Assembly: GCF_009208775.1 (NCBI RefSeq)
Contig: NZ_WFLM01000003.1
Location: forward strand, 163,374 to 227,373
Length of the DNA stretch: 64,000 nucleotides
DNA from: Silvanigrella paludirubra
GTDB lineage: Bacteria; Bdellovibrionota_B; Oligoflexia; Silvanigrellales; Silvanigrellaceae
Direction: 5' to 3'
Part shown: positions 26,173-35,325 of the stretch, piece after piece
Numbering within the stretch: position 1 is the stretch's first letter
How the letters are laid out: each line of letters opens with the position of its first letter
Position numbers and translations under genes: made by a program
The notes under the pieces: generated by a model
Database searches by the model: none
Told to the model about the DNA's origin: nothing
The model's input: the letters and a program-made list of their open reading frames with translations, nothing else

Positions 26173-26969
26173 TTAATCTGAATCATAAACTTCACACTCT
26201 GATTTACTACTTTTGTTGCAAAAATCTATTGCTTTTTGTATTGCTATCTCTTTTGAGTATTGTGAGTTACTTCTTCCATATCCACCCTTTTTTGATATTG
26301 CAAAAGCTTTATGAGGAGCATCTTCTAAATAGGTTTGAAAAAAACTTTGATACTTTTTCGCTAATTCATTAGGCCACATATACGTCCATTAGAGTAAGAA
26401 CCACTCCCGCCTGCAAAATTAACTCCTGCAACAACAACAGCATCTTTAGGCTCTGGAGGAAAAGCGGTTAAACCCAGAATAGCAAGCCCTCCCGTGGAAA
26501 CACCAATAACAATTGTTTTAGATGTATCAAATTGAGGCATAGAAGATAAATATGAAATTGCCTCTTTTAAATCATTCGAAGCTTTTTTTGTCCTTAGTAA
26601 ATAGGGCGGAGATGTACACGAATCATTTAAATATCTTGACAACCCACCACCAGAATGACCAAATCCTTTTCTCATAACAACCGCTACCCCAAATCCTCTT
26701 CTTGCAAACTCCACTGCTTGAGCAAAAAAAAGCATTGCGGTTCTTTTTGGAATTTCTTCGTGATTTCTCGGGGTACCATGCGTTATTAAGGTTAAAGGAT
26801 GCTTGCCTTTCGTATCAGGCCACATGATTAAAGATTCAAGTCCGTTCGAATTTGTTTTCTCGGCAGGTATTTGAATTTGTTCCCAAACTATTTTTTGGGC
26901 AAGTAATTGATTTTGAAATAACGAAATAAAAAAGATATAAGTAGGAATTTTAATAAAATTGAAAAACAT
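26173..26969 (-). pseudogene. Decayed alpha/beta hydrolase with C-terminal accessory domain
   Basis: Two overlapping reading frames look like pieces of one gene. The 5' frame (26361-26969) encodes a signal peptide and a dienelactone-hydrolase-like half, including ITHGTPRN, GHSGGG and the nucleophile elbow VIGVSTGG, ending at NGRICG. The family normally continues through a W-x-Y-x-END-x-F-x-P-E-LA block with the acidic catalytic residue, then a histidine. The other frame (26173-26379) resumes with NELAKKYQSFFQTYL and APHKAFAIS, then a small C-terminal domain ending C-x-VYDSD. The Asp and His blocks are missing and the frame changes, so the product would be inactive. A tightly joined two-gene reading is the alternative. 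Confidence 0.5.
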
Positions 26970-27083
26970 AATTATCCTTAAAATTAATAAAAAAATTAAT
27001 TTATAAAAATATTAAGGAAATTATATCAAATTTTTGAAATATTTAAAAGTTTCAGTAAAAAATTAATTTATTAAATGTTAATT

Positions 27084-27227
27084 TTAGCAGTCATCAAGTG
27101 TACAAATTCTTATTTTTTTGGGTCCCGCATTAAATTGTTCTGAAGACGCATCAGAAATATACATTGTTAATGCTAAAAATAATACAAATGGTGCTATAAT
27201 AAAACGAGCTGAAAATTTAGAACGCAT
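27084..27227 (-). CDS. 47-residue secreted or membrane peptide, CTLDDC tail
   Basis: This short gene encodes 47 residues. It has a basic start (MRSKFSAR), a hydrophobic core of about 15 residues (FIIAPFVLFLALTMYI), a possible signal-peptidase site near SDASS, and a polar tail ending KKIRICTLDDC. AAGGA is placed seven bases before the ATG, and a strong sigma-70 promoter lies about 120 bases upstream. It resembles exported peptide precursors or small single-span membrane proteins. The two cysteines (C-x4-C) could form a disulfide loop. It lies next downstream of the YD-repeat gene on the same strand. Confidence 0.6.
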   Translation of the reverse strand: MRSKFSARFIIAPFVLFLALTMYISDASSEQFNAGPKKIRICTLDDC

Positions 27228-27345
27228 GATTCATTCCTTATCAGTTATTTATTAAATTAATATATATTCAAGTATGATATTTAATGAATTATTATATAAT
27301 TTAATTTAGAGCATTTATAAAAAAGACGCGTTGGGATCAAGGGTC

Positions 27346-27374
27346 TATATAAATAAGATTTGTTTACTTGTCAA
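27346..27374 (-). promoter_or_regulatory. Strong sigma-70 promoter for the 47-residue peptide gene
   Basis: Read on the minus strand, TTGACA (27374-27369) is separated by exactly 17 bases from TATATA (27351-27346). This is close to the consensus and predicts a leader of about 110 bases before the ATG at 27227. Confidence 0.65.
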
Positions 27375-27482
27375 TACAAATAATTAACAAATATATTACA
27401 ATATTTTTTAATGGGTTATGGGAGTAATTATTATATTTTTCTGTTTTTAAAAATAAAAATTCTAATAAGCAAATAATAAGGT

Positions 27483-27517
27483 ACTAAAGTTCTAAATTAT
27501 ATTTTAAGAACTTTAGT
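27483..27517. terminator. Hairpin with T run on the plus strand
   Basis: An 11-base-pair stem ACTAAAGTTCT/AGAACTTTAGT encloses an AT-rich loop and is followed on the plus strand by CCG and seven T. It lies directly after the YD-repeat gene, which is on the minus strand and ends at 27526; in that direction the tract after the stem is not T-rich. It may still stop transcription from the large gene, with the A run leading into the stem, or act on the opposite strand. Confidence 0.45.
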
Positions 27518-27525
27518 CCGTTTTT

Positions 27526-30500
27526 TTACATACCATCAACATTTAATTTATCTACTGTTTCTCTATAAGTAAGAGGGGATTTAAATACTGACATACTTGC
27601 AGAAACACCGCCCGTAGTTAAGGATAACCAGAAAATGTCAGTTGCTATTTTTCCATATAAATCAGATTTTTCATTATCACCGGCTTTTCCTGCATTTCTT
27701 GATGCTTCTCCAAAACCTTTTCCAGCAATCCAAGCAGCATCACTTGTATAACCCATAATCATTTTTGTGTATTTAAATTGAGAACTAACTCTTATCCCAT
27801 CAGAAGTAGAAATATTATACATATCTGCTAAATAATTATTATTCGTTATTTTATTCGCGTTAGAGCTTCCTAATTTAATTATATTATCAGAAGTATTTTT
27901 TGCTGCCGACGCGACGCCAGCTAAAGAAGAAACCTCAAGGCCAATACCAACAGCACTTGCAGCCATTCCTAAAGCAAATGATGTCCATCCTAATGCGTAT
28001 GAAATATCACCATATTTAGTTGCATCCGCTTTATTTCCTGCTGCATTTGCATCACTTGATAACTTTCCATAAACTTGTCCAGTTATCCCAATAACACTTG
28101 AAGCAATACCAGCAGAAGCAGCAACAGTTACAGCTATATCTGCAGCAGATAATGCTGCTGTACCTGCAATAGCAGGGGCTAATGTTGTACCTAAAGTAAA
28201 TATGGAAAGGAATATTCCTAATATAGACAAACCAAGTCCAACACCTAGCATAATATTTGCAGCATTTTCACCTGTGGGGTCGAATTTCATTATAGGGTTA
28301 TTTTCAGCAAATATATATCCGTTAATCCCACCTTTTCCAAATGGAGATTGAGTATCATATTGCATAAATCTACCTAAAGCAGGATTATACGCTCTGTAAC
28401 CTTTACCAAGAAATTGATAACCTGTTTTGCCATCAGTTCTTTCTCCATTAAAACCAATATCACTTAATTTAGGAGAATTTGCTGCAGAATTTGAAACATC
28501 AAATTGCTCACCGTATGGTGTGTATACAAAATTCTTAGTTAATAATTTTGCACCTTCCATAACTCGAATGACACTTCTAGCCTGATCTGTTAAATAAAAT
28601 TGGAAAACGCTACCTGGATTTACTTTACCAATAATGTAACCATTAATTTGTAAATAACTTACAATTTTTCCATTTGAATTTTCGTTTATAATTTTATTTC
28701 CATTGTAATAAAATTTAACTAATCCATTTTCGCTATCATTTTGTGATATAATTTCACCTGAACCATTGTAACTATATTCTATTGTTTTATCTTTACTAAT
28801 AAATTTTGATAATCTTTGAAATGGTGTATAAACTAATTTATTATCATTACCATCTTTAATTATATTTCCATCTTCATCATATTCTAAAGTAGATGATGTA
28901 TTTTTTAATCCAGTTGAAGAATATCCCTCTAATCTAACTCCATCTGTTTTATTATAATTATATGTCGTTATACTATCTGTTGTAGAATCAGAATATTTAA
29001 CTTTTGCAGTTTTAATATTATTTAATGAATCAAAAGAATATTCTTCTGATTTTATAATATTTCCGTTTGTATCCCTAGGACAAAGTACTCCAGTACAAAC
29101 ATATTTTTGGAGATTATTAAGTGAATCATAAGAATAATTTTCTTGAGAATCAACACTAGAAGAATTATTACTATATCTATTTCTTGATGCAATATTCATA
29201 TCTATATTATAGGAATATGTATAGGATAGAATATTAGAATTATTTACATCTGTATAAGATAAAGAGTTTAATGCTCCCATTGAATTGTATGAATAAGAAA
29301 CTTTTGTATTATTTGGAAGTACTTTATATAATATTCTACCAAAATCATCGTAATAATAATTTTCTTCCTGGAAAATACCATCTTTAGAATTGTATTGAAT
29401 TTTTTCTAAACGACCGGTTGATTTATTAAAGATATAGCTTGATTTTAATTGATTAATATCAGTTAAAGTAACTGGATAGTCTTGAAAATTATATTCATAG
29501 CTAATCGATTTTCCATCAGGATAAGTAACAGATTTTAATTTACCATCTTTAAAAGTAGTATATTTAGTTTTACCAGTTGAATCAATCATATTAACTAAAT
29601 ACATAGAAAACGAATCATACTCATAATTCGTTGTATAATTAGATTCTTCACCCAAGACTTGTTTTTTAATTAATTTATTAAATCCATTATATAAATATTT
29701 TATTTCCTTACCTGATCTTAATGTTTTACTTACAACATTTCCGTATAAATCATAAATATATTTTATAGATTTTCCAAATGGATCGGACTCTGATACTAAT
29801 TGACCTATTGAATCATATTCTCTTGAACCTAAAGTGTATGAAGAACCATCAGATGTTATAACTGATTTTTTAATTATTTTATCATTTAATAATGGATCAT
29901 AATCGTAAGAAATTTTTCTTCCATCAGAAAAAATATCTTGAACTTTTTGAGACAAAGGGCTGTATTTAAACTTAACAACATTTCCGTTTACATCTGTAGA
30001 TTCTATTAAGTTACCAAATCCATCAAATAAACTTGAGCTCTTACTAAATAACGTTCTATCTTTAGTTAAAAGTTCAAGCCGAATAGGTTTTTTATTTAAA
30101 TCAAAATATGAAACACTTATTGAAGATGAGTTCCCTGTATTTGATATCATGTAAGTTTCAGAACTATTTTTAGCATCGTCATATTTCGTTACTTTCGTTT
30201 CTCCATTTGGTGAAACAACCATGTTTTCTCTTGCTAAAACGTCATATTTATATTTTGTTGATATTTGATATTTATAACCATCTTTATCAATATCGTATAA
30301 ACTCTGAGAATCTTTTTGACCGGTACTATTATAACTTAATGAAGATACTAAATTGAATGAACTATCATATTTAGATTGTAAAAAAGTTTGAATCTCTCTT
30401 CCTAAAGAATCGTTAACTTTATATGTAGTATATCCGTTAGGATTCATTACTAATACAGCAGAAGTTCCAAATCCCAAACCATATTTTGAATCATTTAAAT

Positions 30501-32574
30501 AATATAAATAGTTTGTAGATATAGAACTCTCACCATTCACAGATGTTATTGTTTCTTTTAAAACTCTTCCTAAATTATCATATTGATAAGAAATATTTTT
30601 TCCATCTGTTTCAACTTTATTTTCTTCTTTTTTAGTAAAGGAATTTATTTTTGATGTTTCTTTAGCTAGAATATTTCCCTTATAGTCAATATATTCTTTA
30701 TTTGTAATATTAAAGTTTGAATTTAATGAATATGTATTTTTATTAATAGAGACCTTACATTTACCACCAGAAGCTGATTTAATTTTAACAATAGAAGGGA
30801 GAGAATAAATATTAAATTTATTTGTATCCTTGTTATAAGTATTCAATTCGGTTTTGTATACTTTTCCACAGTTTACATCACTTATTCCACATATATTTGT
30901 ATTATATCTATAAATTTTTGCTAAAACTCTTTGAAATGTTTTTCCTGTTAAATTTTGAGTGTTTTCATATTTATATTCTGTTATTAAACTAACTTTATCA
31001 ATAGGAGATGTTTTAATCTCTTTTTCTACTAAATGCACCAAGCCATTAAATGTATTTTCAGCTGATAAATATTGGTATTCTTTTATAATTCCATTAGCTT
31101 CTATTGTTTTAAGTATATTTCCAGAATTATCATACGAATTTTTAACTACTTCTGTTCTATTTAAACCATCTTTATAGTATGTAGTTTTTACTTCAATTGG
31201 ATAATTATAATTTGGGTCAAGTGAAGCAAAACTTTTACTCTTCCATTCAGGATAATTATATTCTTTTGTTTGAATCAAATTATCATTTTCTTTTATTTTT
31301 TCACTCATTAATTGATGAAAATGATTATATATTCTTTCTGTTTTAATATTTGACCCAGTTGGGGAGTCTTTACTTTCTATAGAAGAATAAGTATATGTAT
31401 TTGGTGTATAAAATAAAGTATCTTCACCTTCTTTATATCCAGTAAAACCTTTTCCTAAATAGTTTGATGAATCTTGATTAAAAATATATGAAATAGATTC
31501 AGAATTCATTCCAAGTTTATTAGAATTACTTTTCAAAGTAAAAGAGTTAGTTTCAATTTTTGATACAGCAGGAAAAGAAATTCCATCTAAAGGAGAATTT
31601 AAACCTCCAGTTAAATAAGTTACATTTACTGAAGTTCCAGTAGGAAAAGAAATTTTTGTTACAAGAGAATCTGTAGAAAAATCTTTTTCAGATGAAGCTC
31701 CATAAGAAAAATTTACTTCTTGCAATAGTGGATTTTTAATTGATGTTAATAAATTACTATTATTAGATTTTGTTAAAGTTGTAGTAGGTAAATTGTTAGT
31801 TCCATTATTTAATTTAATTGTTATAAATGTGTTACTAGAGTAAATTAATTCAATTTTTTTAATATCTGAATCACTATTTAAATCTTTATAGCTTATACTT
31901 TGTAATTTATTTCCATTAATATAATTAAAAAATGCTTGATAGCCTTCTTTGTTAGTTACAGAAACTAAATTTCCAAATGCTTTTTCTATTTTTTCTTCTC
32001 TACCATCTTTATATTTTAGAGTTAAATAGATACTTCCAATTTCAATTTTTAAATCATTTAATTTATAATATTTTAACTTACCTTGACCAATATCAAGCTT
32101 ATAACTACCTCCACTCGATAAACTCAGCATTCCTGTTTTAGTATCATAAAACGTTAGATTCCAAGCCCATCCTTTTCCTAATCCAAAGCGATCTGATTGT
32201 GATAATGATGAATAGTTTACGGACAGAGGAATAATGGGATCTTCAAAACCATTCCCAACTACATCAGCAATTTTATATGAAATAGAAAAAGCACCGGTTC
32301 TAGGATCTACATTTTTAGTTAAATCTTTATAATTATAGGCATCACTAACAATATTTGACGATTGATTCGTTGAGGTAATTGCTGCATTTGCCGATTGAGC
32401 TGAATTATTAACCAATAAGCTGTTATTATTACTATACTTTTCGTTTTTTGAGTTGTAAATTATTGATGTTACTTTAGAAATTCCTTTAGCAAAAGCATAT
32501 GTTTGAAAAGGAGAAGAAAGAATTAACAAGGAACAAAAAACGGATAGAAATTTTTGCAAATTTTTTCTTTTCAT
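27526..32574 (-). CDS. Large secreted YD-repeat (Rhs-like) protein with hydrophobic C-terminal domain
   Basis: The product has 1682 residues. A signal peptide (about 1-30, KFLSVFCSLLILSSPFQTYAFA) is followed by an N-terminal beta region with NVDPRTGAFSISYKIADVVG. Many YD repeats (such as YDLYGNVVSKTLRSGKEIKY and YDILGRENMVV) then span most of the chain and would form a hollow beta-shell. The Rhs-associated core ends at GRFMQYDTQSPFG, NGYIFAENNP and FDPTGEN (Asp1432), where Rhs proteins are cut. The last 245 residues (1438-1682) are Gly/Ala-rich with two or three hydrophobic segments and a polar tail, unlike nuclease toxins; a membrane-active effector is inference. A Sec signal rather than a PAAR or VgrG marks it as a secreted or surface protein. 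Confidence 0.9.
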   Translation of the reverse strand: MKRKNLQKFLSVFCSLLILSSPFQTYAFAKGISKVTSIIYNSKNEKYSNNNSLLVNNSAQSANAAITSTNQSSNIVSDAYNYKDLTKNVDPRTGAFSISYKIADVVGNGFEDPIIPLSVNYSSLSQSDRFGLGKGWAWNLTFYDTKTGMLSLSSGGSYKLDIGQGKLKYYKLNDLKIEIGSIYLTLKYKDGREEKIEKAFGNLVSVTNKEGYQAFFNYINGNKLQSISYKDLNSDSDIKKIELIYSSNTFITIKLNNGTNNLPTTTLTKSNNSNLLTSIKNPLLQEVNFSYGASSEKDFSTDSLVTKISFPTGTSVNVTYLTGGLNSPLDGISFPAVSKIETNSFTLKSNSNKLGMNSESISYIFNQDSSNYLGKGFTGYKEGEDTLFYTPNTYTYSSIESKDSPTGSNIKTERIYNHFHQLMSEKIKENDNLIQTKEYNYPEWKSKSFASLDPNYNYPIEVKTTYYKDGLNRTEVVKNSYDNSGNILKTIEANGIIKEYQYLSAENTFNGLVHLVEKEIKTSPIDKVSLITEYKYENTQNLTGKTFQRVLAKIYRYNTNICGISDVNCGKVYKTELNTYNKDTNKFNIYSLPSIVKIKSASGGKCKVSINKNTYSLNSNFNITNKEYIDYKGNILAKETSKINSFTKKEENKVETDGKNISYQYDNLGRVLKETITSVNGESSISTNYLYYLNDSKYGLGFGTSAVLVMNPNGYTTYKVNDSLGREIQTFLQSKYDSSFNLVSSLSYNSTGQKDSQSLYDIDKDGYKYQISTKYKYDVLARENMVVSPNGETKVTKYDDAKNSSETYMISNTGNSSSISVSYFDLNKKPIRLELLTKDRTLFSKSSSLFDGFGNLIESTDVNGNVVKFKYSPLSQKVQDIFSDGRKISYDYDPLLNDKIIKKSVITSDGSSYTLGSREYDSIGQLVSESDPFGKSIKYIYDLYGNVVSKTLRSGKEIKYLYNGFNKLIKKQVLGEESNYTTNYEYDSFSMYLVNMIDSTGKTKYTTFKDGKLKSVTYPDGKSISYEYNFQDYPVTLTDINQLKSSYIFNKSTGRLEKIQYNSKDGIFQEENYYYDDFGRILYKVLPNNTKVSYSYNSMGALNSLSYTDVNNSNILSYTYSYNIDMNIASRNRYSNNSSSVDSQENYSYDSLNNLQKYVCTGVLCPRDTNGNIIKSEEYSFDSLNNIKTAKVKYSDSTTDSITTYNYNKTDGVRLEGYSSTGLKNTSSTLEYDEDGNIIKDGNDNKLVYTPFQRLSKFISKDKTIEYSYNGSGEIISQNDSENGLVKFYYNGNKIINENSNGKIVSYLQINGYIIGKVNPGSVFQFYLTDQARSVIRVMEGAKLLTKNFVYTPYGEQFDVSNSAANSPKLSDIGFNGERTDGKTGYQFLGKGYRAYNPALGRFMQYDTQSPFGKGGINGYIFAENNPIMKFDPTGENAANIMLGVGLGLSILGIFLSIFTLGTTLAPAIAGTAALSAADIAVTVAASAGIASSVIGITGQVYGKLSSDANAAGNKADATKYGDISYALGWTSFALGMAASAVGIGLEVSSLAGVASAAKNTSDNIIKLGSSNANKITNNNYLADMYNISTSDGIRVSSQFKYTKMIMGYTSDAAWIAGKGFGEASRNAGKAGDNEKSDLYGKIATDIFWLSLTTGGVSASMSVFKSPLTYRETVDKLNVDGM

Positions 32575-32747
32575 TTAACACCATAATATTAAATTCATTA
32601 ATGATAATAATAATCTAAAACAATTCAATTCAAAATATGACAATATACCAGAATATCATTATAATATAACATGATTACATTTCGGTTAATTTGATATGAA
32701 ATATTAGGTTTTTTTTAAATTATTTAAAAAATATTTTATCAATATAT

Positions 32748-33665
32748 TTATTCAAATTGAACACTAATAACTTTATTTATTTTTTTTAAATTAAAATAAG
32801 ATACAGAGTTATTTATTAAGTCATTTGAGTTTTTACTATTAATATATAAATTATTTATAACTGATTTATCATAACCAATATAATTTAAAATTTTACATAT
32901 ATTTTCTTTAGAATTTATATTTTTTAATGGCTCTGCTTTTGTTTGTTTGGATAATTTTTGATTTTCTTTATTTAATAAAATAGGAATATGTGCGTAATTT
33001 GGTGTAGTAAAATTTAAGCATTTTTGCAAATAAATTTGACGTGAGGTTTGAAAGAGTAGATCACAACCTCTAACTATTTCTGTTATACCTTGAAGTTCGT
33101 CATCCACTACAACCGCTAATTGGTAAGAAGCTATATTTTCATTTCGCCACAATATGAAATCGCCTACTTCTTTTTCAAGATTTTGTTCAATTGAACCCTG
33201 AATATTATCAGTAAAATTAATATTAAATGTATTTAAAGCCTTTATTCTGCATGAAAACACATTGTTTTCAATCTCTTTATTCCTACAAATACCTGGATAA
33301 ACATATTCCATAGTTTGTAGATTTTTATAATAATTTATTAAATTTTTTCTTGAACAAGAACATTTATAAATTAATTTTTTTTCTACTAATTGATTTAAAT
33401 AAAAACGATATATTTCAGTTCTTTTAGATTGATAAATAACTTCATCATCCCATTCTAAACCATGTAATTCTAAAGTTTTTAAAATAGAATAAGTAGAACC
33501 TTTTTGGTTTCTTTTTTGATCAATATCTTCAATTCTTAAGAGCCATTTTCCATTTTGAGAGCGAGCTCTTAGATAACTAGCGACAGCTGTTACCAATGAA
33601 CCAAAATGAAGATCGCCAGTAGGAGACGGCGCAAAGCGCCCAACATATTTTGAAAATTTTGTCAT
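32748..33665 (-). CDS. gluQ: Glutamyl-Q tRNA(Asp) synthetase
   Basis: The product has 305 residues and is a truncated GluRS-like enzyme that attaches glutamate to queuosine in tRNA-Asp. The class I HIGH-like motif is APSPTGDLHFGSLV. LLRIEDIDQKRNQ is the glutamate-binding block, and the zinc site is CSC, then Y-x3-C in YVYPGIC. The KMSKS-like loop is KLSKQTKA. There is no anticodon-binding domain, as expected. It lies between tRNA-Lys and the YD-repeat gene on the minus strand; nothing here links it to dksA, its usual neighbour in enterobacteria. Confidence 0.93.
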   Translation of the reverse strand: MTKFSKYVGRFAPSPTGDLHFGSLVTAVASYLRARSQNGKWLLRIEDIDQKRNQKGSTYSILKTLELHGLEWDDEVIYQSKRTEIYRFYLNQLVEKKLIYKCSCSRKNLINYYKNLQTMEYVYPGICRNKEIENNVFSCRIKALNTFNINFTDNIQGSIEQNLEKEVGDFILWRNENIASYQLAVVVDDELQGITEIVRGCDLLFQTSRQIYLQKCLNFTTPNYAHIPILLNKENQKLSKQTKAEPLKNINSKENICKILNYIGYDKSVINNLYINSKNSNDLINNSVSYFNLKKINKVISVQFE

Positions 33666-33693
33666 TTGACTTGTTTGTAATAAAGCGGATAAA

Positions 33694-33769
33694 TGGTGAA
33701 GGGTCAGGGACTCGAACCCTGGACCAAGAGATTAAGAGTCTCTTGCTCTACCAACTGAGCTAACCCTCC
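33694..33769 (-). tRNA. tRNA-Lys(CTT)
   Basis: On the minus strand the acceptor stem GGAGGGT pairs with ACCCTTC. The D arm is TAGCTCAGTTGGTAGAGC. The anticodon stem AGAGA/TCTCT encloses a loop with CTT, and the T loop is GGTTCGAGTCC. The discriminator A and encoded CCA end at 33694. gluQ starts 29 bases downstream. Confidence 0.97.
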
Positions 33770-33824
33770 ACTTTTGTTTCCACTTAGTTATCTAAGATGA
33801 ACTTCTAAGTCAAGGAATGAATAT

Positions 33825-33865
33825 AAAAAAATAGTTTAAAGTAATTTACTTTAAACTATTTTTTT
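33825..33865. terminator. Bidirectional terminator after atpE
   Basis: A 19-base-pair A/T-rich palindrome (ATAGTTTAAAGTA/TACTTTAAACTAT flanked by seven A and seven T) with a three-base loop works as an intrinsic terminator in both directions. It lies 17 bases after the atpE stop and separates the F0 genes from tRNA-Lys. Confidence 0.85.
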
Positions 33866-33881
33866 ATGAATAAAACTTATA

Positions 33882-34214
33882 TTACTTACCGATAATAATA
33901 AATGCAATAATTAAACCAAGAATCGCTTGAAATTCAATAAGAGCCATTGCTAATAGGAAAGGAGTAAAGATTTTATTGTAAGCTTGTGGGTTGCGTCCAA
34001 TACTTTCAAGAGCGCCTTTTGCAGCTTGTCCTTGACCTTGTCCAGCACCAACAACAGCTAGGCCGATTGCTAATCCAGCGCCTACTAGTTTTAGTCCTGT
34101 TCCAATAGACATTCCGTCTGTAGCGACAGTAGTTGCAGCATCATTAGCAAAAGCTAAAACGTTAACAGATAAAGCCGCCGCAGCAGCAGAAACCATAGCA
34201 AATTTCTTTTTCAT
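33882..34214 (-). CDS. atpE: ATP synthase F0 subunit c, with signal-like N-terminus
   Basis: The product has 110 residues, about 30 more than usual. Residues 1-24 (KKKFAMVSAAAAALSVNVLAFA) look like a cleavable signal peptide. The two-helix hairpin follows: TGLKLVGAGLAIGLAVVGAGQGQG, the polar loop ESIGRNPQA, and TPFLLAMALIEFQAILGLIIAF with the essential Glu. The Gln in GQG matches a residue used by sodium-binding c-rings, but the Ser/Thr after the Glu is replaced by Phe-Gln, so proton coupling is more likely. It is the last gene of the operon; two hairpins fill the 200-base gap before it. Confidence 0.96.
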   Translation of the reverse strand: MKKKFAMVSAAAAALSVNVLAFANDAATTVATDGMSIGTGLKLVGAGLAIGLAVVGAGQGQGQAAKGALESIGRNPQAYNKIFTPFLLAMALIEFQAILGLIIAFIIIGK

Positions 34215-34295
34215 GAAAAACTCCTAAAAATAAAAAACTTTTAATCACTGCCATTCGTTTCTTTTTTACATGCAGAATACCAGTTCTCATGTAAT

Positions 34296-34327
34296 GATTC
34301 TTATAGAATCACCTCTAAATAAGAGGT
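34296..34327 (-). promoter_or_regulatory. Twin hairpins in the atpB-atpE gap
   Basis: Two adjacent short hairpins, GATTCT/AGAATC (34296-34310) and ACCTCT/AGAGGT (34311-34327), lie about 80 bases before the atpE start. No T run follows, so they are not terminators. They could protect the atpE message or set RNA processing, which would help make more subunit c than subunit a; that is inference. Confidence 0.35.
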
Positions 34328-34417
34328 AAGGAAATTTATGAATTAAATCTTTATCCTGAATGGATAGGAATTGATATATTCAATAAATCCTAAATAAACA
34401 TAAACTAAAAAACAATT

Positions 34418-35275
34418 TTAATGTTGTTCTTTAGATTCAAGTGCAAGTTTGATGTATACGGCGCTTAAAGTCATAAATATAAACGCTTGAAGACAGGCAA
34501 CAAATGTACCAAATCCAAGAAAAATTGCTGGAATTGGAACAAATGGAATATATAAATCTTTCATAAGTCCAGAAAAAATTGCAAACACAAAGTGATCGCC
34601 TGATACATTTCCGAAAATACGTAAAGAAAGCGAGATTGGTCTTGATAATAAACTAATAAATTCGATTAAGAACATTAACGGAGCCATCCATAAAACAGGT
34701 CCTGCTAAGTGTTTAATATAATCAAAACCAGATTCTTTTAAGCCGTAATAATTAAAATATACGAAGATTGCCATGGCTGCTGCAAATGTAAAAGACATAT
34801 TTGATGTCGCAGGAGAAAAACCAGGTAATACGCCTGATAAGTTTGTTACAATTAGTACAAAAAAAGTTCCGCCTAATACTCCAACAAATCTCATCCAATT
34901 TTTCTCACCAATTGTGGATTCAAGAGTTGAGGAAACAACGGACCAACAAAGCTCAATAAAAGCCACAATTCCAAACTTTTTAGGTGGGAGGATTTCCTCA
35001 TCACTCATTTGCTCTGGCTTCATTTTTGAAAAACCAGAAAATATTGCAATAGCCGCTAGTAAAAGTACTGCACAGGCAGAAGCAAAAACAGGGGACCACT
35101 GCTCAGCTTTTATACTTGCAGCTGCCTGAGTTATGTCAGGATTAAAAAATACAAAAAAGTTTTCTAAAATTTCATGATACCAATTCACAACATGCACTCC
35201 TGAGGAATCTGCATAGGCTGCTGGCGCAACAACTATAGATAACAAGGTTAAGATATGAATAATTTTACGTTTCAT
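34418..35275 (-). CDS. atpB: ATP synthase F0 subunit a
   Basis: The product has 285 residues. It is the proton-channel stator subunit. The conserved arginine lies in ISLSLRIFGNVSGDH, and the last helices contain FVACLQAFIFMTLSAVYIKLAL. The N-terminus (MKRKIIHILTLLSIVVAPAAYA) looks like a signal peptide ahead of the normal periplasmic segment VVNWYHEIL. That feature is shared with the c subunit here. It is downstream of two small membrane proteins and upstream of atpE. The genes for b, delta, alpha, gamma, beta and epsilon are not in the window. Confidence 0.96.
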   Translation of the reverse strand: MKRKIIHILTLLSIVVAPAAYADSSGVHVVNWYHEILENFFVFFNPDITQAAASIKAEQWSPVFASACAVLLLAAIAIFSGFSKMKPEQMSDEEILPPKKFGIVAFIELCWSVVSSTLESTIGEKNWMRFVGVLGGTFFVLIVTNLSGVLPGFSPATSNMSFTFAAAMAIFVYFNYYGLKESGFDYIKHLAGPVLWMAPLMFLIEFISLLSRPISLSLRIFGNVSGDHFVFAIFSGLMKDLYIPFVPIPAIFLGFGTFVACLQAFIFMTLSAVYIKLALESKEQH

Positions 35276-35325
35276 AATTTTAATGTAGGATCCCTTCGTA
35301 AAATATCAAAGCAAACACAAGCCAA

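Larger units (their letters stand above)
27228..27525. other. Intergenic stretch between peptide gene and YD-repeat gene
   Basis: This AT-rich gap holds the peptide-gene promoter (27346-27374), its roughly 110-base leader and a hairpin at 27483-27517. I see no further reading frame or RNA gene in it. Confidence 0.5.

Noticed and set aside
26173-26379. A separate 68-residue gene
   Set aside because: It has no ribosome site, begins inside the hydrolase frame and continues the same family's C-terminal pattern, so it is treated as part of a broken gene.
27526-32574. Type VI-delivered Rhs effector
   Set aside because: There is no PAAR or VgrG part; a clear Sec signal peptide starts the protein.
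33882-34214. Sodium-specific ATP synthase
   Set aside because: Only the Gln of the sodium signature is present; the Ser/Thr beside the essential Glu is missing.
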